Positions 45,519 through 58,095 of a stretch of 64,000 nt of DNA are shown piece by piece. This stretch comes from Diadema setosum. Taxonomy: Eukaryota; Echinodermata; Echinoidea; Diadematoida; Diadematidae. A program made the position numbers and the translations under genes. Location of the stretch: the NCBI GenBank assembly GCA_033980235.1, contig CM067080.1, forward strand, positions 62,001-126,000, given 5' to 3'. Within the stretch, counting starts at the first letter, position 1; each line of letters begins with the position of its first letter. The notes below the pieces were generated by a model that was not told where the DNA came from, ran no database searches, and was given only the letters and a program-made list of their open reading frames with translations.

Positions 45519-46674
45519 AATGGCAAAATCATGAACAAGGGCAATCAGAGGATGACTTGCGGGTAACAAGAGTTACAATGTAGATATGCGGACAGTATGA
45601 GGAAATAGAGCAAGGTTATAAATTGAGAGCCGACTTTCGATTTTTCTCATTTGACTGCTAGCTGGCATCATGGAGGTCACACCAGCCAAAATTCACTTTC
45701 CCCCTATTGCTTCAAATATCAGCTATGAGAGATGCTGAGATAGTACTGGGCCTGGACCCCTTTGAATGTGTTCGGATGGTCATTATCAAACAAGTTGAAT
45801 AATTTTTCAAGCTTATAACATAGTACTTTGACATAAGTAAATATATATTTATATATAAAGATTTTGACCTATTTCCACTTTTATGGGTTTTGAGTTGGAT
45901 GGTCACATTTAAAGCAAACAAAATGATGCACTATGTAAACAATGTAATGGCAACTATTACAAATCCCTCAAATGAAAATAATTTCTGAAAAGAATGCAAC
46001 AAAAACAAAGTTTACTCAGAGCAGAGAGTGCTGCTTCCTCTTTTTCCTAGTTGCTGTTGGCAAAATATCCACTGCCTTATGCTTTGCTTTCTTCATTTGG
46101 GACTGGGAAATGCTGATATTTGCCTGTTCCTAATCACTGGAAGAGAGGTTTGGCTGTGGGGTTAGCATGGCATCCTCGCCTCCCTTATTGGTCTTTTTTC
46201 GCTTCATTGACATGATGCTGCATTGATCTATTTTTCAACTTTCCAAATTCTTTCGCTCGTGGAACATATTGACTCTTTCATGTCTTGATCTCAAAAGGCC
46301 GAACACTTGCATATTGTAGATCCGCATCAGCAACACTCTGTCCTAAAACATTCTGGGTGTCTTCGGCTTTCATTCACGAGGCTTCCCCACACCGCAGGAT
46401 TCTTTCAGGAGTGTTTGCGGAAGGAGTGGAAGGGTTACGGACAGGTGGGATGTCCTGACGGTGTCCTCACAACAAGTTGCCAAAGGTGTCAGGAAGTTCA
46501 TTTCCGCGTCCAAATTTTGGTCTCGATCTAAATTTTTGACGCGGTAATTTTTCCCTCTCCGTAAGGTGCGGTAACGCCCAGACATGTTTAGGACAGTGAA
46601 CAGACTCTTTCGAGACGAATGAGTGCGGAATTACCAAATTTGCTTTCCACGTCTCGTCCGCGCCCTAGTGGACG

Positions 46675-47561
46675 CCTGGGTGGTGTTTCATCAAAGTTAG
46701 TCAGCGCTGACAAGTTGTCAGTCTCTGACAATAATGTAGGCCTAAGTGATACAAAGCGCATGCTTGTGACCACGTTGTATGATTTCCAGTTCCTGTCGAT
46801 GACCAGTGTTCATGGGGAGACCTTTCATACCATAATGATATCCAGTGTTCATCCACTGTTCATCAACTGTTTGTGCTACAGATGGTCTAGCACGCATTGC
46901 ATCTACTGTTCGTCCACTGTTCACTAGGGCATCTTTTTCGTCTACCTTTCATACCAACAGTGGTCTAGGGTGAACAGTGGACGACCTCCGGACGCCATCC
47001 ACTCTTTTGTATGAAAGGGTGACATTACATTAACCACAACTCACACATGTAAAAGATCCTACTTCATTCATGGCAAGAGCAGGGTGCTAACCCCGTGAAG
47101 TGGTCCCCCTCCCCCCCCCCCCCCCCCCACATAGTGAGATACCTCAGAACCAGATTATTTTGCAGATCCCATTCCTTATGTTACTGGGTATTGTTTTTAT
47201 CACTGGTATTGTGTAATGCCTCATATAACAAGACAATTTTTTTTCCCAGCAGCTTGTACTAATGAAGTCCTCTAGTACAATATTTTTTATTATTATTATT
47301 TTTTCATTCACATTATTACTACAACTGCTGCTGCTACTACTGCTACATGGTACTATACTATGGCTTCTATACTTCTGCTGATGTACATAGTTCCATTCTG
47401 CCATATTGTACCATTGCACCCTGTTTAAAGTGCTGTACAATATTCCAGAGAAGTTGTAAAGTACTCTTGCAGTGGCAATGTGGTGGAAACGTACAACATG
47501 AAAGCAAAAAATAATTCATCGCACAGGACATATGTTGTCATTGATGATGGCAAAGAGGGCT
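46675..47561. other. No gene seen; TTCATCCACTGTTC repeats and C-run
   Basis: GTTCATCCACTGTTCATCAA-like words recur at about 46846-46990 in both orientations (GTGAACAGTGGACGA at about 46970). The phrase TTTCATCAAAGTTAGTCAGC followed by a hairpin (about 46686-46730) resembles one end of another MITE. A C-run lies at about 47108-47129. A CTG/CTA-rich patch is at about 47330. Confidence 0.55.
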
Positions 47562-50500
47562 TTAAGGACAAGTTCACCTTCATTAACATAAGGATTGAGA
47601 GAATGTAGCAATATTAGAAGAACACATCATTGAAAGTTTGAGGAAAATCGGAAAATCCGTTCAAAAGTTATTAATTTTTGAAGTTTTTGTGCAGTCACCA
47701 CTAGATGAGAAGACTACTGCAGTGTATGATGTCACATGCGTACAACAATATAAGGAAAATATAAAGAGAATTTCACAAAATTTCATCTTTTGAAAAAAGT
47801 ACACATTCCCTTGACTCGTTACTGACATAATCCTGTTATGGGTAATATTATTCCCATTGCATTTAGAAAGAGGCAAGTCAAATGCTCTTTTATTATGCAA
47901 AAAAGTGAAAATATGTTGAATTTTCTTTATATTTTCTTTATACTGTTGTACTCATATGACATCATGAGCCTTAGTAGTCTCCTCATCCAGCTTTTCTAAC
48001 ACAAAAATTTTAAAAATTCATAACTTTTGCATCGATTGTTCAATTTTCCTCAAACTCTCACTGATGTGTTCTACTAATAGGGTGTCTGATCGCGCACTGA
48101 GTTGTGTCGCCCTAAATCTCTCCCCATAGGTTTTGCGTATCGCTGCGTGTATTATGAATGGCGAGCGCGCGCATCAAAAAGTGGTCACAGTTTTCTGCTA
48201 AAAAATCACCTTTCCAGCAATTTCTTAGGTTGATCCCAATCAACAATCTCAACAAGTTAGGTATCATCTGAAAGGGCAGAGTTTGCTCCATACTACCCTC
48301 AGTCAGCATTTAAAAATTCGAAGTATTTCTGGGGAAAATCGGCAAAAGAAACATAAACTTCGCTGTTATTGCGAGACGGATTCGTTATTTGCAATGCTGA
48401 CTGAGTGTTACGAGGTTTCGGCTATCCGGAATCCATTGGTACGGTTAGTTTTTTGCTAGCTCCACGGGATCATATTATAAAAGTGTGCTGAAAGTACCCA
48501 TATCAATCACTTCCTAGCTCAGCGAACAGAGGAGGCGCGGCCTGCATATTCATCACTTCAGCGCGACAACGCGTAAAGCAGACTGATGCATATGCATTTT
48601 ACGCGAAACGAGCCACTAACGACGCTTCCAGCGCGAAGATTAGGTCCGCTCGTGCTTCGCGTAATGCATACAGAGCCCGCCCGATACGTGGGAAGTACTT
48701 GGCATGCATAACATAGTACACGTAGCACTCAAAAACGTAAGGATACGGAGGTTAAACAGTCGCAAAATGAAACATTGAAAAATGAAAGAAAATAATCAAT
48801 TCATTAATTATTAAAGCATTTTACATTATTCTGAATACAGAGTACTTGCTCATTCCTCATGACTGCACTTAGCCGATCAACAATAAACTAGCTTGCCAAG
48901 AATTACGTTTTCAAAGTCTTGTTTTCTCAACTCTTCGTTTCCGCCTGGGATCCCGTAAGTAAAGCTTATTTTTTTAAATCAAATATCAAATTTTGATATT
49001 TGTCAAAATAATATTTTTACAATGTAGATAATTTCATACATATCTTGTATTTGTCATTTTGCTCTCCCTTATCGGCATACGCGTGACTTTGCGGACACAA
49101 GGGTTGTTTTTGTTTTGTGCTATTTTTGAAAGCATTTATAATACGCTAATGCGAACATTTTTCAACCGCAATTAATGACTATAATTGAAAGAAAAAAAAA
49201 ATCAAGGTATTTGTTTTGATTTACGTTTGTAAACTGTGCAATCTTATTCCTTCAACAGAATTCATCCATAATATTTTCTTGCACAAATGTGTCGCTCAAT
49301 CGCATGAACAGCTCAATGCAGACAAATTTCCGTTGCATTTACTTTCATGTGTCGGGAAATCGGAAACTTGATAAAATAGGTTTAAAAAAAAAAAAAAACT
49401 TTCCTCTCCACTTCTGTTACATCGAAGTCAAGTTTCACGGTTCCAAACGATGGTTACCATCTGTTCAAAATATATACATTTTACTGCTTCCAGCAGAAGA
49501 TCGAATACATTTGTATTACGTCGCATATATATTCTAGAAAGTCTTAGGCATCAAGTTTTCATGACACACGTGGACCGAGTTGCGATATCATGTAGCACTG
49601 ATCAAACATAAACAGATTCTTACCAAACACAATAAATCCCCACATGCAAACACACACACACACACTCACGCCAACTGAGAAATATGCATAAAGGAATGAT
49701 TATTCTCCGTTTAGATCCGTTCATAATCATCTGCTTCGAACACGTCGCGACATAAAACAAGAGACAACAAATCCACCTAAAGACGCAATAATTATTTCTT
49801 TCATCTGTTCCGTTTTTTGCTTTTATTCTGATTAATTTCCAGTCATAATCATATTTGATATTCTCATTTTTAGACACGCGTTTGTCCGGCGATAATGGTA
49901 CTCGATAACAGCGTTCTGTTTCCGTAAATCTTGATTCCAAATCTCACAAATTATACTCAAGAGGAAACAAAAATCGAAAGTTATACTCGATCAGCAGCAT
50001 TGCGATGATGGACATATTACTATTCTCACATTATTTCTTTCCACAAAGTTATCACTGTACAGTATTTTGCAACAAGAGTACACCAATAAATGTGTGTGAT
50101 AGGGCCTATGCTACGAGAATGTGAACATTTCATCATCTGTTTCTCGTCAAAATTATGAAGAATTGATCGTTTTGCCTATATTTCTAAGGTTTATAAATCT
50201 CAACGAGTGACATACAAATACAGGGATGAGATATAACAAGAAAGCTTTAACATTTTGAATTTTACATCCATACAATATTTAATACGGAGACAAATTCATA
50301 GCTAAACTTCACAGCATGGATGTAATTGGTTGAGTGATTGAAGCAAATGCAAATTCACAAAAATATGTAGGCTTAGTAACATTACTGGCTGATTATTCAC
50401 GTGTATTTCACTAAACATGCATATTGAAACACTCGTTAAAAATGTTGATCTTGGAATAAAAAAAAAAAAAAATGTCCGTTTTATAAAGAGGCCTACGTGT

Positions 50501-51726
50501 TCCGTTCTGCAGAGATGTGATGAAAAGCCTTCTTACGAGCCTGGAACCTTGATGAAATCAAAAGCATACCTGGAAGAAAAAAAAAGACAATGAAGGAGTG
50601 AGGAAAGCTACAAATAGGCGATGAAGTTTGGATGAAAAAAAAAATGGAAAAACAAAATAAGACAAAAACATATCTTGTAATGAATGAAAGGGTAATATGA
50701 AAAAGCATTACGAGAGGAGTACAGTTTTCACGGGAAAAAATAATAGAACACTAGAATCAATAAAAATTAATACACTTTTAAATGCAAAGAGGAAAATGTA
50801 GAGAAGTGCTCAAAATGACCGAAAAAAAATAAATAAATAAAGCTGCTCAAACTTCGTGCTTGCGCTTCCAAATTTCAATGGAGCAATAGCTAAAATCCCC
50901 GAGTCGGTACTCGTACTGCTAGTGGTACACGTGTGCGCGTACACTGTACTGAGCAATGTAGAAGCCGGCCACGTGTATGAAAATGGAATCAAAACGCATA
51001 TCGGTAAGGTAGACAACACCGACTCTGAATTCTTGATTTTAAAATTTAGGTCAAATTATACTTCAATATCGATCATACTCACTTTAAATACACACCCTTT
51101 CCGATCTGATCTGCGCTGATTTCAGGCTCTTCGTAAGTGTTTAATGCCGGCAGTATGCGTTCGACCGGGCGCGATCTGCGGGCCCATCTCTAGGCGGCCC
51201 CGGCCCCGGTGATGCAGGCGAGGCCGATGGATGGTTACATGGCGAGATAGCTCACACAGCTTCGTGTTTATGTCGAGAATACAGTACACACTGCAGAGCA
51301 TACATAACATGCGCCGTACGTTAGAGTGGGCGGGACTAATCGAGTGTGTATCCAAGCCGGGAATCGCTATGGAAGGTTGCGTATCAATGGCCTCTGTGCG
51401 CTCATCAATTGATCGCACGCGAGCCGGGCTGTGCGGGCAAATCTTACGTGCTCACACTCGCGCTGTGAACCACTTTTTTCACGCGATTCTGGCCAAAATA
51501 GTCTAATCTGGCATCAACTTTCAAAGCTTATATTTCGTGATTAAAATATCTATAAGCCTTCATATTTGGCACATTTCGTATTTAGACATATCTCTTATCA
51601 AATATGTAAGGAAAATCTCGCAAAGACATCTCAAAGCAATTTTGTAAATTGCCTTCAGACACTCTACTACTAATATTGCTGCATTCTCTCAATCCTTATG
51701 TTTATAAAGGTGAACTTGTCCTTTAA
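47562..51726. mobile_element. TTAA family-1 MITE split by a 3.6-kb element
   Basis: The left 518 bp (47562-48078) run from TTAAGGACAAGTTCACCTTC to ACTGATGTGTTCTACTAAT. The missing end, ATTGCTGCATTCTCTCAATC to GAACTTGTCCTTTAA, stands at 51674-51726. Together they equal one family-1 copy. Confidence 0.9.
48079..51666. mobile_element. 3.6-kb TIR element inserted in a family-1 MITE
   Basis: The ends TAGGGTGTCTGA and TCAGACACTCTA are inverted (one mismatch), and CTACTAA(T) is present on both sides (48071-48078 and 51667-51674). A 7-8-bp duplication suggests a hAT-like mechanism. The interior has no transposase. It has CpG-rich parts near both ends (about 48540-48700 and 51140-51460), a CA tract at about 49650 and T/A runs. 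The TIR is only 12 bp. Confidence 0.82.
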
Positions 51727-52579
51727 AGAGATGACAGCAATCGTATGCAAGAAATATCTGTATTTCTCTTTCTTCCATACACTCAAGGAAAGTGATCAAC
51801 TAATAATGTCTGAAGGAATTATTTGAAATTGCACTCTGGTAATTCTTACATTGCTAAACTGCTGTGAGATATGATAAATATCATGACTGGTGTGTAAATA
51901 CAGGGCTATCTCAATATCAAAATGCATTTATGAATTTTTTCTTTTTTTTTTTACTCTATCTGCCCAGGGCTGAGTGCAGGGCTGAGACTTACTGTTGTAT
52001 AACATTTACAGTCCTATCCCCCCCGCCCCGCAAGTCTTGACAGAATATTCTTGATGACACAAAGCCAAAAGAACAATGAGACAATGCTTTCCAAATTTTG
52101 TGATGAATCATAGATCTTATCCAAGGTGTTTGACACACACCAAATGTGTTATTTTAATTCAGAGTTGAACAAATGCATTGTAATGTATAAGGCACACTGA
52201 AGTATAAGGGGTTTCCACCTCAAATAGATTTTGAGTTGACAACCAGAAGGTCGCTTATCTTGTATTTATAAAAGAGAAGAAAAGTTGTAACTATAACAGT
52301 CCTCTGGCTTCAGATCAACAATATCACCCCCCACCCCTCGGTCCATAGCCACTCTGCCAAATAATTCATGTTATGTGTGTAGAGGTACCTTGTACCCTTT
52401 GAAGTGTGATGCAGCTCCATGTTCAAGTTGACTTCAGTAAAACAGAAAAATCAACAAACAAAATTTGGTAACATGCATCAAATTAGAGTTTAAGTAAAGT
52501 GGGTATCTCATTGGGCTGGAGACTAGTTGGCAACCTCGTGATAACTCAAGTTTTCCTAGTTGCGGAGTGGTCACAGAAG
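51727..52579. other. No gene seen
   Basis: Mixed AT-rich sequence; no repeat family recognised. Confidence 0.6.
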
Positions 52580-52844
52580 TTACGTTCAGACGACAAGCCT
52601 TAACCTTGAGGTTTAGTTAGGGACCGTGTAGACGCACTCGTAGTTAGCTAACCTCGAGATTAGCTCGATGTTAAGAGCCACGGGATATCTTAGGGTTAGC
52701 GCTCTAACCACGAGCCGCGGGGGGTCCCGTGTGGACACAAAAATCAGCGCACTCAAAGGGGCAGGAGTTTAACCTCGAGGTTAAGCTTGGTCGTCAAAGT
52801 TAGTGGGCAAGAGTCGAGGTTAGGGCTTGTTGTCTGAATGTAAC
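52580..52844. mobile_element. 265-bp MITE with GTTACGTTCAGACGACAAGC ends
   Basis: The right end GCTTGTTGTCTGAATGTAAC is the inverse with two mismatches, and the symmetry continues (CTTAACCT against AGGTTAGG). Inside are several AACCTCGAGGTTA palindromes. Non-coding. Confidence 0.85.
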
Positions 52845-54114
52845 TAGAGACATCTCTGCAAGGTCTCCTGGAATGTAGCCAAGTCTCTACTTAGTCACAA
52901 GAAAATCGAAGACGTTTTATTTTTCCAAACTCTTTCCAGTCTTCTGGTGGTCGCAGAGATGTGGCCAAGTGACTTCTCCTTTACTAGTCGTGGCCAAGTC
53001 ACAAGATTAATTTTACTTGTGAGCAGGGATGTCGTTAACAGCCAATTACCGGTAAAATTTACCGCCTGTTCACTTGTTTCTTACCGGCTGTAATTCCTAT
53101 AGTTCCTAGCTTAGATCTAGATCTGGATACTAATCGGATATTTCCTCGATTTTGGACCGTGCATAATCGGCCAATGTTGACAAAATCCCTTGCAATCGTC
53201 GTCCAGACTTCTCTATCTACGCGATCACATCGCAACTATCCCCAGGCCCAGCGAGCGGTCAAGCCCAACCCATACCCCTTCCGATCCCATCCCTTACGAT
53301 TAATTCCGATGCATGCGCGCGAGAAGTACTGTTGCACAGTGCACACAGATCATACAACAAAACTGAAGTTAGCTCACTATAACTAAACTATGTATTGTCG
53401 ATTTGATATTAAAACAGAAGACCGGCCAAGGAAACCTATAGGCTATACACGTGTGTATTTTTTTTAATTACATAATATGCATAATACAAGGTAAGAAAAA
53501 AGTTCTTCAAATTTTCTTCTTAGGTATGCACCAGATTGCACAATTTCAAGTGAAAAATCCCACAAGCTCCCTACCATGGGAGGGAGGAAACCCCCCTCCC
53601 ACACCCTCCCCCCCCCCCCCCCCCCCCCCGGTCTCTTTGCTCCCTCGCAATGGTCTTACCTCCTATCACAAGGAAATTACCTTCTTTATAAAAAATTAAG
53701 AACACCTCTGTGTGAGATCTCTGAGATTTGAATAGATTTGAATAGAGTGCTTGCTGCTTGCCACTGTTTCCAGAAAACATGTAAAACATGAAATTTTGTT
53801 ACTTAAATCTTGTTTCTGATTTTGATGAAACCACTGCTATTCTATTTGGTTGTGCTCAAATTTTTATGCAGACCACCTAGGGCATTGTGTAGTGTTGCAC
53901 TTTAAATGTTCACACGAATGCATATGAAATACACTATCCCCGAATATGCAGAGTGAATGGTCTTCATGAAGTTTGTCACTCCATGTTCAAGACATTATTT
54001 GTAAAACAAAAACAAAAACAAACAAAAAAATCCACTTGCAACTTAATTCCTTGTGTATTTTCTTGGTCTTTATTTATCTGATACATTGATGCACATTATT
54101 CATCTTGTAGTACT
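52845..54114. other. No gene seen; C-run at about 53607-53629
   Basis: It contains a dispersed-family patch (CCATGGGAGGGAGGAAACCC, about 53574) shared with 25.3 kb, and an AAAC tract near 54003. No coding region recognised. Confidence 0.6.
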
Positions 54115-54330
54115 GTAAAAGTGGATATTTTTGCATTGTGGAAATTTTCATGCATTTCGCATAACCAAGAGCTACTATCATAGTGCGAAAATTAAAGCAC
54201 ATGAATATTTTTGCCATATATTCCAGTAGTTAATGTCCTGATTCCATGGAATTAAAAACATGTAAAATCCATCTTACCCGGCCGAGCACGAAAAATTACT
54301 ATTGCAAAAATATCCACTTTTATTGTATGT
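54115..54330. mobile_element. TACTGTAAAA MITE, diverged copy
   Basis: TACTGTAAAAGTGGATATTT at the left and AAATATCCACTTTTATTGTA at the right are inverted. Inner TTTTCATGCATTTCGCA and GTGCGAAAATTAAAGC are also mirrored. Confidence 0.78.
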
Positions 54331-55316
54331 GCCAATGACATTGTAGGCATTCATCCAGAATTGTAGTCTCTGTGTGCAATGTGTGGCTGGATTTGCACTA
54401 AATGTAACTAAAGTATAAGACGGTTTTCACAGCAAAGAGTTGTGTTTGTCAATCCTGTCTGTGTGAATGTGGCTGAGCTGGGATTAGATGAATTCACACA
54501 ATGAACCTTGTTATGACCAAAATCACACTGAGAATGATCGCACAAAAGAAACCAACTAATGTTCAGGCAGTTTATTAACAGTGATATTGATCAATAGAAA
54601 CAATTACAAATCGGTAATGGAATCACTTACATGCATTACAGCCAAATCTTAAATCACAAAGTCCCTACAGTTCCCTGGTAGTGTCCAGATAGGATGTTCG
54701 ATGCACAGATGAATGATACCTCCGACGTAAATCCAGAGGTGCAGGTTGCAATAATCCTGGGTATAAATCCGGGGTAAAGATCCAGGATATACGTCCAAGA
54801 CGAAATGTGCAAAATCCAACATTATGACGACCACGTCCAGTCGATGCGTTGAATGATGATTCACTTTATAATGTTCAGCTAGGAATCCAGCCCATCACAG
54901 CTTTTCCGCAGCAATGTCCATTGACAGAAAAATGGAGTCTATCTCCAATGTAGGCAAATTAATTCTCTGCAGGCAAAATGTCTCCCAGGCCTTATCTCCA
55001 CAAACATACATGTAACAGGTCAGCAGGTAACACAGGACTGACTATGACAAGTCGCTTCAGCGCCAGAAGTGACGTGACTCTCAGAGCAGAGGTGTTTGGT
55101 ACTCTGCCTACTGCAGAATTTCTCCGGCTTTGCAACTGATTGACAATCAAATAAAATTGACAATTGACAATCATATAAAATTCTCTGGCTTTTATATCCA
55201 TTCACCCCTTTCTAGTACATTCTGTAATTTTCTCCAACCTGGGATCACACACCTGAACATACTAGCAAGTCCAAGACTGTTCCAGGAATCCGAGCTGACT
55301 CACTGCCTAACTATCG
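54331..55316. other. No gene seen; partial tandem phrases
   Basis: TCCAGG/TCCAGA-GTAAATCC words recur at about 54695-54795 and AATTGACAATTGACAATC is tandem at about 55153. No coding region recognised. Confidence 0.5.
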
Positions 55317-55990
55317 TCGCCGGTCACACGAACCGACGAATCACTCGATTTTGGGTCAAATTTTAGATCTTGAGATTTTCAATCATTTCGATAGTAGACA
55401 TTCCATTCTACATATTCTGAAATTCTCAGTGTGTAATTCGGTGTGATTTTTACGTAGTTATCACTTTTGTAGAAGTATGTAATTCCATTTGTGAAAATTA
55501 TTTGTTTTCCCCATAGACGCGTGTGTTAAACAATCAGGTGATTCGACGGTTCGGTGACCGCGCGTAGTACGCGCGGTCACCGAACCAACGAATCAGTGCG
55601 CATTGACTTGCGTGTAGTTTTTGAGATTCAACAGTTCATTGACCGCGCGCACAGTGCGCGTACTATGTAATACATGCGTTGACAATGACAACGCTCAATG
55701 TACATGTACATATGGACACACATCGAAAATGACAGCGTTCTTTGCAGACCGAAAATACATGCATGCAGCTCTTTGACGATTTCCCGCTTATTTGTTAACA
55801 ATACAATTCGATAAAAACTTAACAAGTTAGAGCAAGAATTGAAGTCTAATGTACTACAAAAATAATTGGAAATTATAGACATGAAAGTGTAGCAACCATA
55901 AGTCAAAAATGGGTTAACTTCAAACGCGATTTTCTCGAATTGTCATTCTTACGCAAACCTGAGGGATTCGTCGGTTCGTGTGACCGGTGA
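55317..55990. mobile_element. 674-bp TIR element with an internal perfect hairpin
   Basis: CCGGTCACACGAACCGACGA (from 55320) is matched exactly over 23 bp by its inverse ending at 55987, with three more bases each side. Inside, at 55548-55586, two 17-bp arms (GGTTCGGTGACCGCGCG) pair perfectly around TAGTA. The arms resemble the terminal repeat, and a third diverged copy follows at about 55628. Non-coding. Confidence 0.85.
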
Positions 55991-56396
55991 CACTATGTGC
56001 ATAACATCCTGCCAAAAATAACTACCAATCACATTGGGCTACAGGGACAGTGCCTCACTCAGCCAAATATGTTAGCACTTCCTAGAACATTCTAGACTAG
56101 GTGAGAAATCATTCTAGTTTGAGTGAGCTATAATGTATTTCCTGTCACATGCATGTACTGTAGATACATTGTATACCACCAAGAAAATTCTCCACTGATC
56201 TGGTCAGCCTGTATGTACTATATCTACATCATATAGAATGTTCTCCATTATTCTGGTCCACCTGTGTACATACACATTAAAACAACCATGCATACAGAAC
56301 ATCAAACATGTACATAACTAACTAGTAATTGGAATGTGTACATTTGTGACAACCTAAAAGCCAATGTATTCATGGCTGATATTTACAGTTCAGCTA

Positions 56397-56885
56397 ATTT
56401 TTATGCCTCCGCCACGAAGTGGTGCCGGAGGCATTATGTTTTCGGGTTGTCCGTCCGTCCGTACGTACGTCCGTATGTCCGTACGTCTGTACGTACGTCC
56501 GTCCGCCTGCATTCATTTACGCAATAACTTGAGTAATATTGACTGGAATTTTACCAAACTTGGTCCAAGTATAAAGTATGATGAGGCAATTACTTGATTA
56601 GATTTTGGGTGAAATCGGCCAAAAGTCAAAGGTCAAGGTAAAATCATGAAATTGTATTTGTTTGCGCGATAACTCAAGACTGGATAAAGCAGCTTTCACC
56701 AAACTTGGTCCAAGGATGATGTATGATGGGGCAATTAGTTGAGTAGATTTAAGTGACATTGGCAAGAGGTCAAAGGGTCAAGGTCAAATGTACTATATTG
56801 TACTACAATGTATATAGTACATTGTACTATACACCTATTGGGAGAATCATGCATTATGGCGGAGGCATCAGTCACCATAGCGACA
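56397..56885 (+). repeat. Dispersed GCCGGAGGCATTATG repeat with CCGT/ACGT microsatellite
   Basis: It opens with GCCTCCGCC-GGCGGAGGC-like inverted words (TGGTGCCGGAGGCATTATG) followed by a CCGT/ACGT tract (56449-56510), and closes with ATTATGGCGGAGGCATCAGT. Two internal ACCAAACTTGGTCCAAG words are 144-145 bases apart, so the body is a duplication. Similar repeats are widespread in marine invertebrates from general knowledge. Confidence 0.7.
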
Positions 56886-58095
56886 TTTCTAGTTTTCTTT
56901 TTTTTTCTTTGGGGGGGAGGGGGAATCATTATATACAGTAAGATATTCCCCATGAGATACAAAATGAGTGGCCACTGGCTGTATTAGGCAGGTGACTGTT
57001 GTATAAAGGGTCTAATACAGCAATTTCGTGCAAGGAATTTTTCATGGCAGTTATAAGCACATGACCGCTTAAACAGTTTTGACTGTATTTGCTGGCAGTA
57101 CATGTATGGTTGTGAGAAAGGGTCATACAATATATAAGTGTGTGATTACCCAAAATATTATTATAGAGACTATATTATTCTACATATTTTTATTGAAGAA
57201 CATCACACTATCTATACAACAGCTGAATGTAGCATAATTGAACTGGCAGACAATGTCATTGATATTGGACAGAAATTATTGAATTTGAAAGTTGTGCTTG
57301 TTTTCAAGAATAAAAATATATAACTGATTTCTTATAAGCTACTTACATGCAAAGTATACAGACATCACAATGATGCTGTCATTACATACCTACCAAGTTT
57401 GCAATTGAACTTCTATGAAGTTTCTTTCTAAAATGAAAAAGAAAAATGCATAATTATGTCCATCAAATTGATTTTGAAGATATAAAGTGATATACAAGTG
57501 TAGCACTTTTTTAGAGCAGCATCTGTTCTTAGATCATTGACAGCAGAAATATTTCCATTCTGTTTCCAAAGGAGCAATTAAAAAAATATATGTTTCTGTC
57601 ATTCTGTTTTTTGTTTGTTTGTTGTTGTTTTTTTCCTGGAGTACATAATGTACCCTGGACAAAAATGGTTGATAAGGGCTAACATGAATGAAACTATCCA
57701 TGGGTCTTGAGACTACATTCTGTTCAGCACACACTTCCCCTGCCAACAGCTGTCATTAGGCCCATCACATGATGTGAAGATTTCCACCCACATCTTGGCT
57801 TATCCCTTTGTGAGCTAATTCTGTATTCACAAACCTCAATGATCTTAAACTGCATTGTTTTCCAGGAGCCTTTATATTTTAAGAGTGTTTCCTTGTGAGC
57901 AGGGGCAGGGTAGTGTCGTCAGTAATAGAGCTCCATTGTTTTCGGAGAGGCAGCTGCCACATAAAAAGGTGAAGTGTTATTTGAGGGGCCATCTATTTTA
58001 CCTCAAATGTGTGTGTGTGTAAAAATCTTTCTGAGACATAATGGAAAATCATTGCATTTCAAAGTCATGTGTCACAATCTGTTAGAAATATTGTT
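56886..58095. other. No gene seen
   Basis: It holds a G-run at about 56911-56921 and a TG tract at about 58007-58019. No domain or repeat family was recognised. Confidence 0.55.

Larger units (their letters stand above)
44561..46674. mobile_element. 2.1-kb TIR element carrying two nested MITEs
   Basis: CGTCCACTAGGGCCCGGAC (44561-44579) and the inverse GTCCGCGCCCTAGTGGACG (46656-46674) match except for one base. Inside lie the nested elements at 44791-45518. On the minus strand, near the right end, is a 71-residue frame (46370-46585, MSGRYRTLRRGKNYRVKN...) and a decayed Lys-rich frame around 46030-46215 (beginning MSMKRKKTNKGGEDAML). These could be remnants of the element's own proteins, but I do not recognise them. 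Confidence 0.7.

Noticed and set aside
48079..51666. Autonomous hAT transposon
   Set aside because: No transposase-like frame; only ends and target duplication are hAT-like.
56336..56597. Frames with repeated VRPYVRTSVR and VRTYVRMSVR segments
   Set aside because: Translation of the CCGT/ACGT microsatellite in a dispersed repeat.
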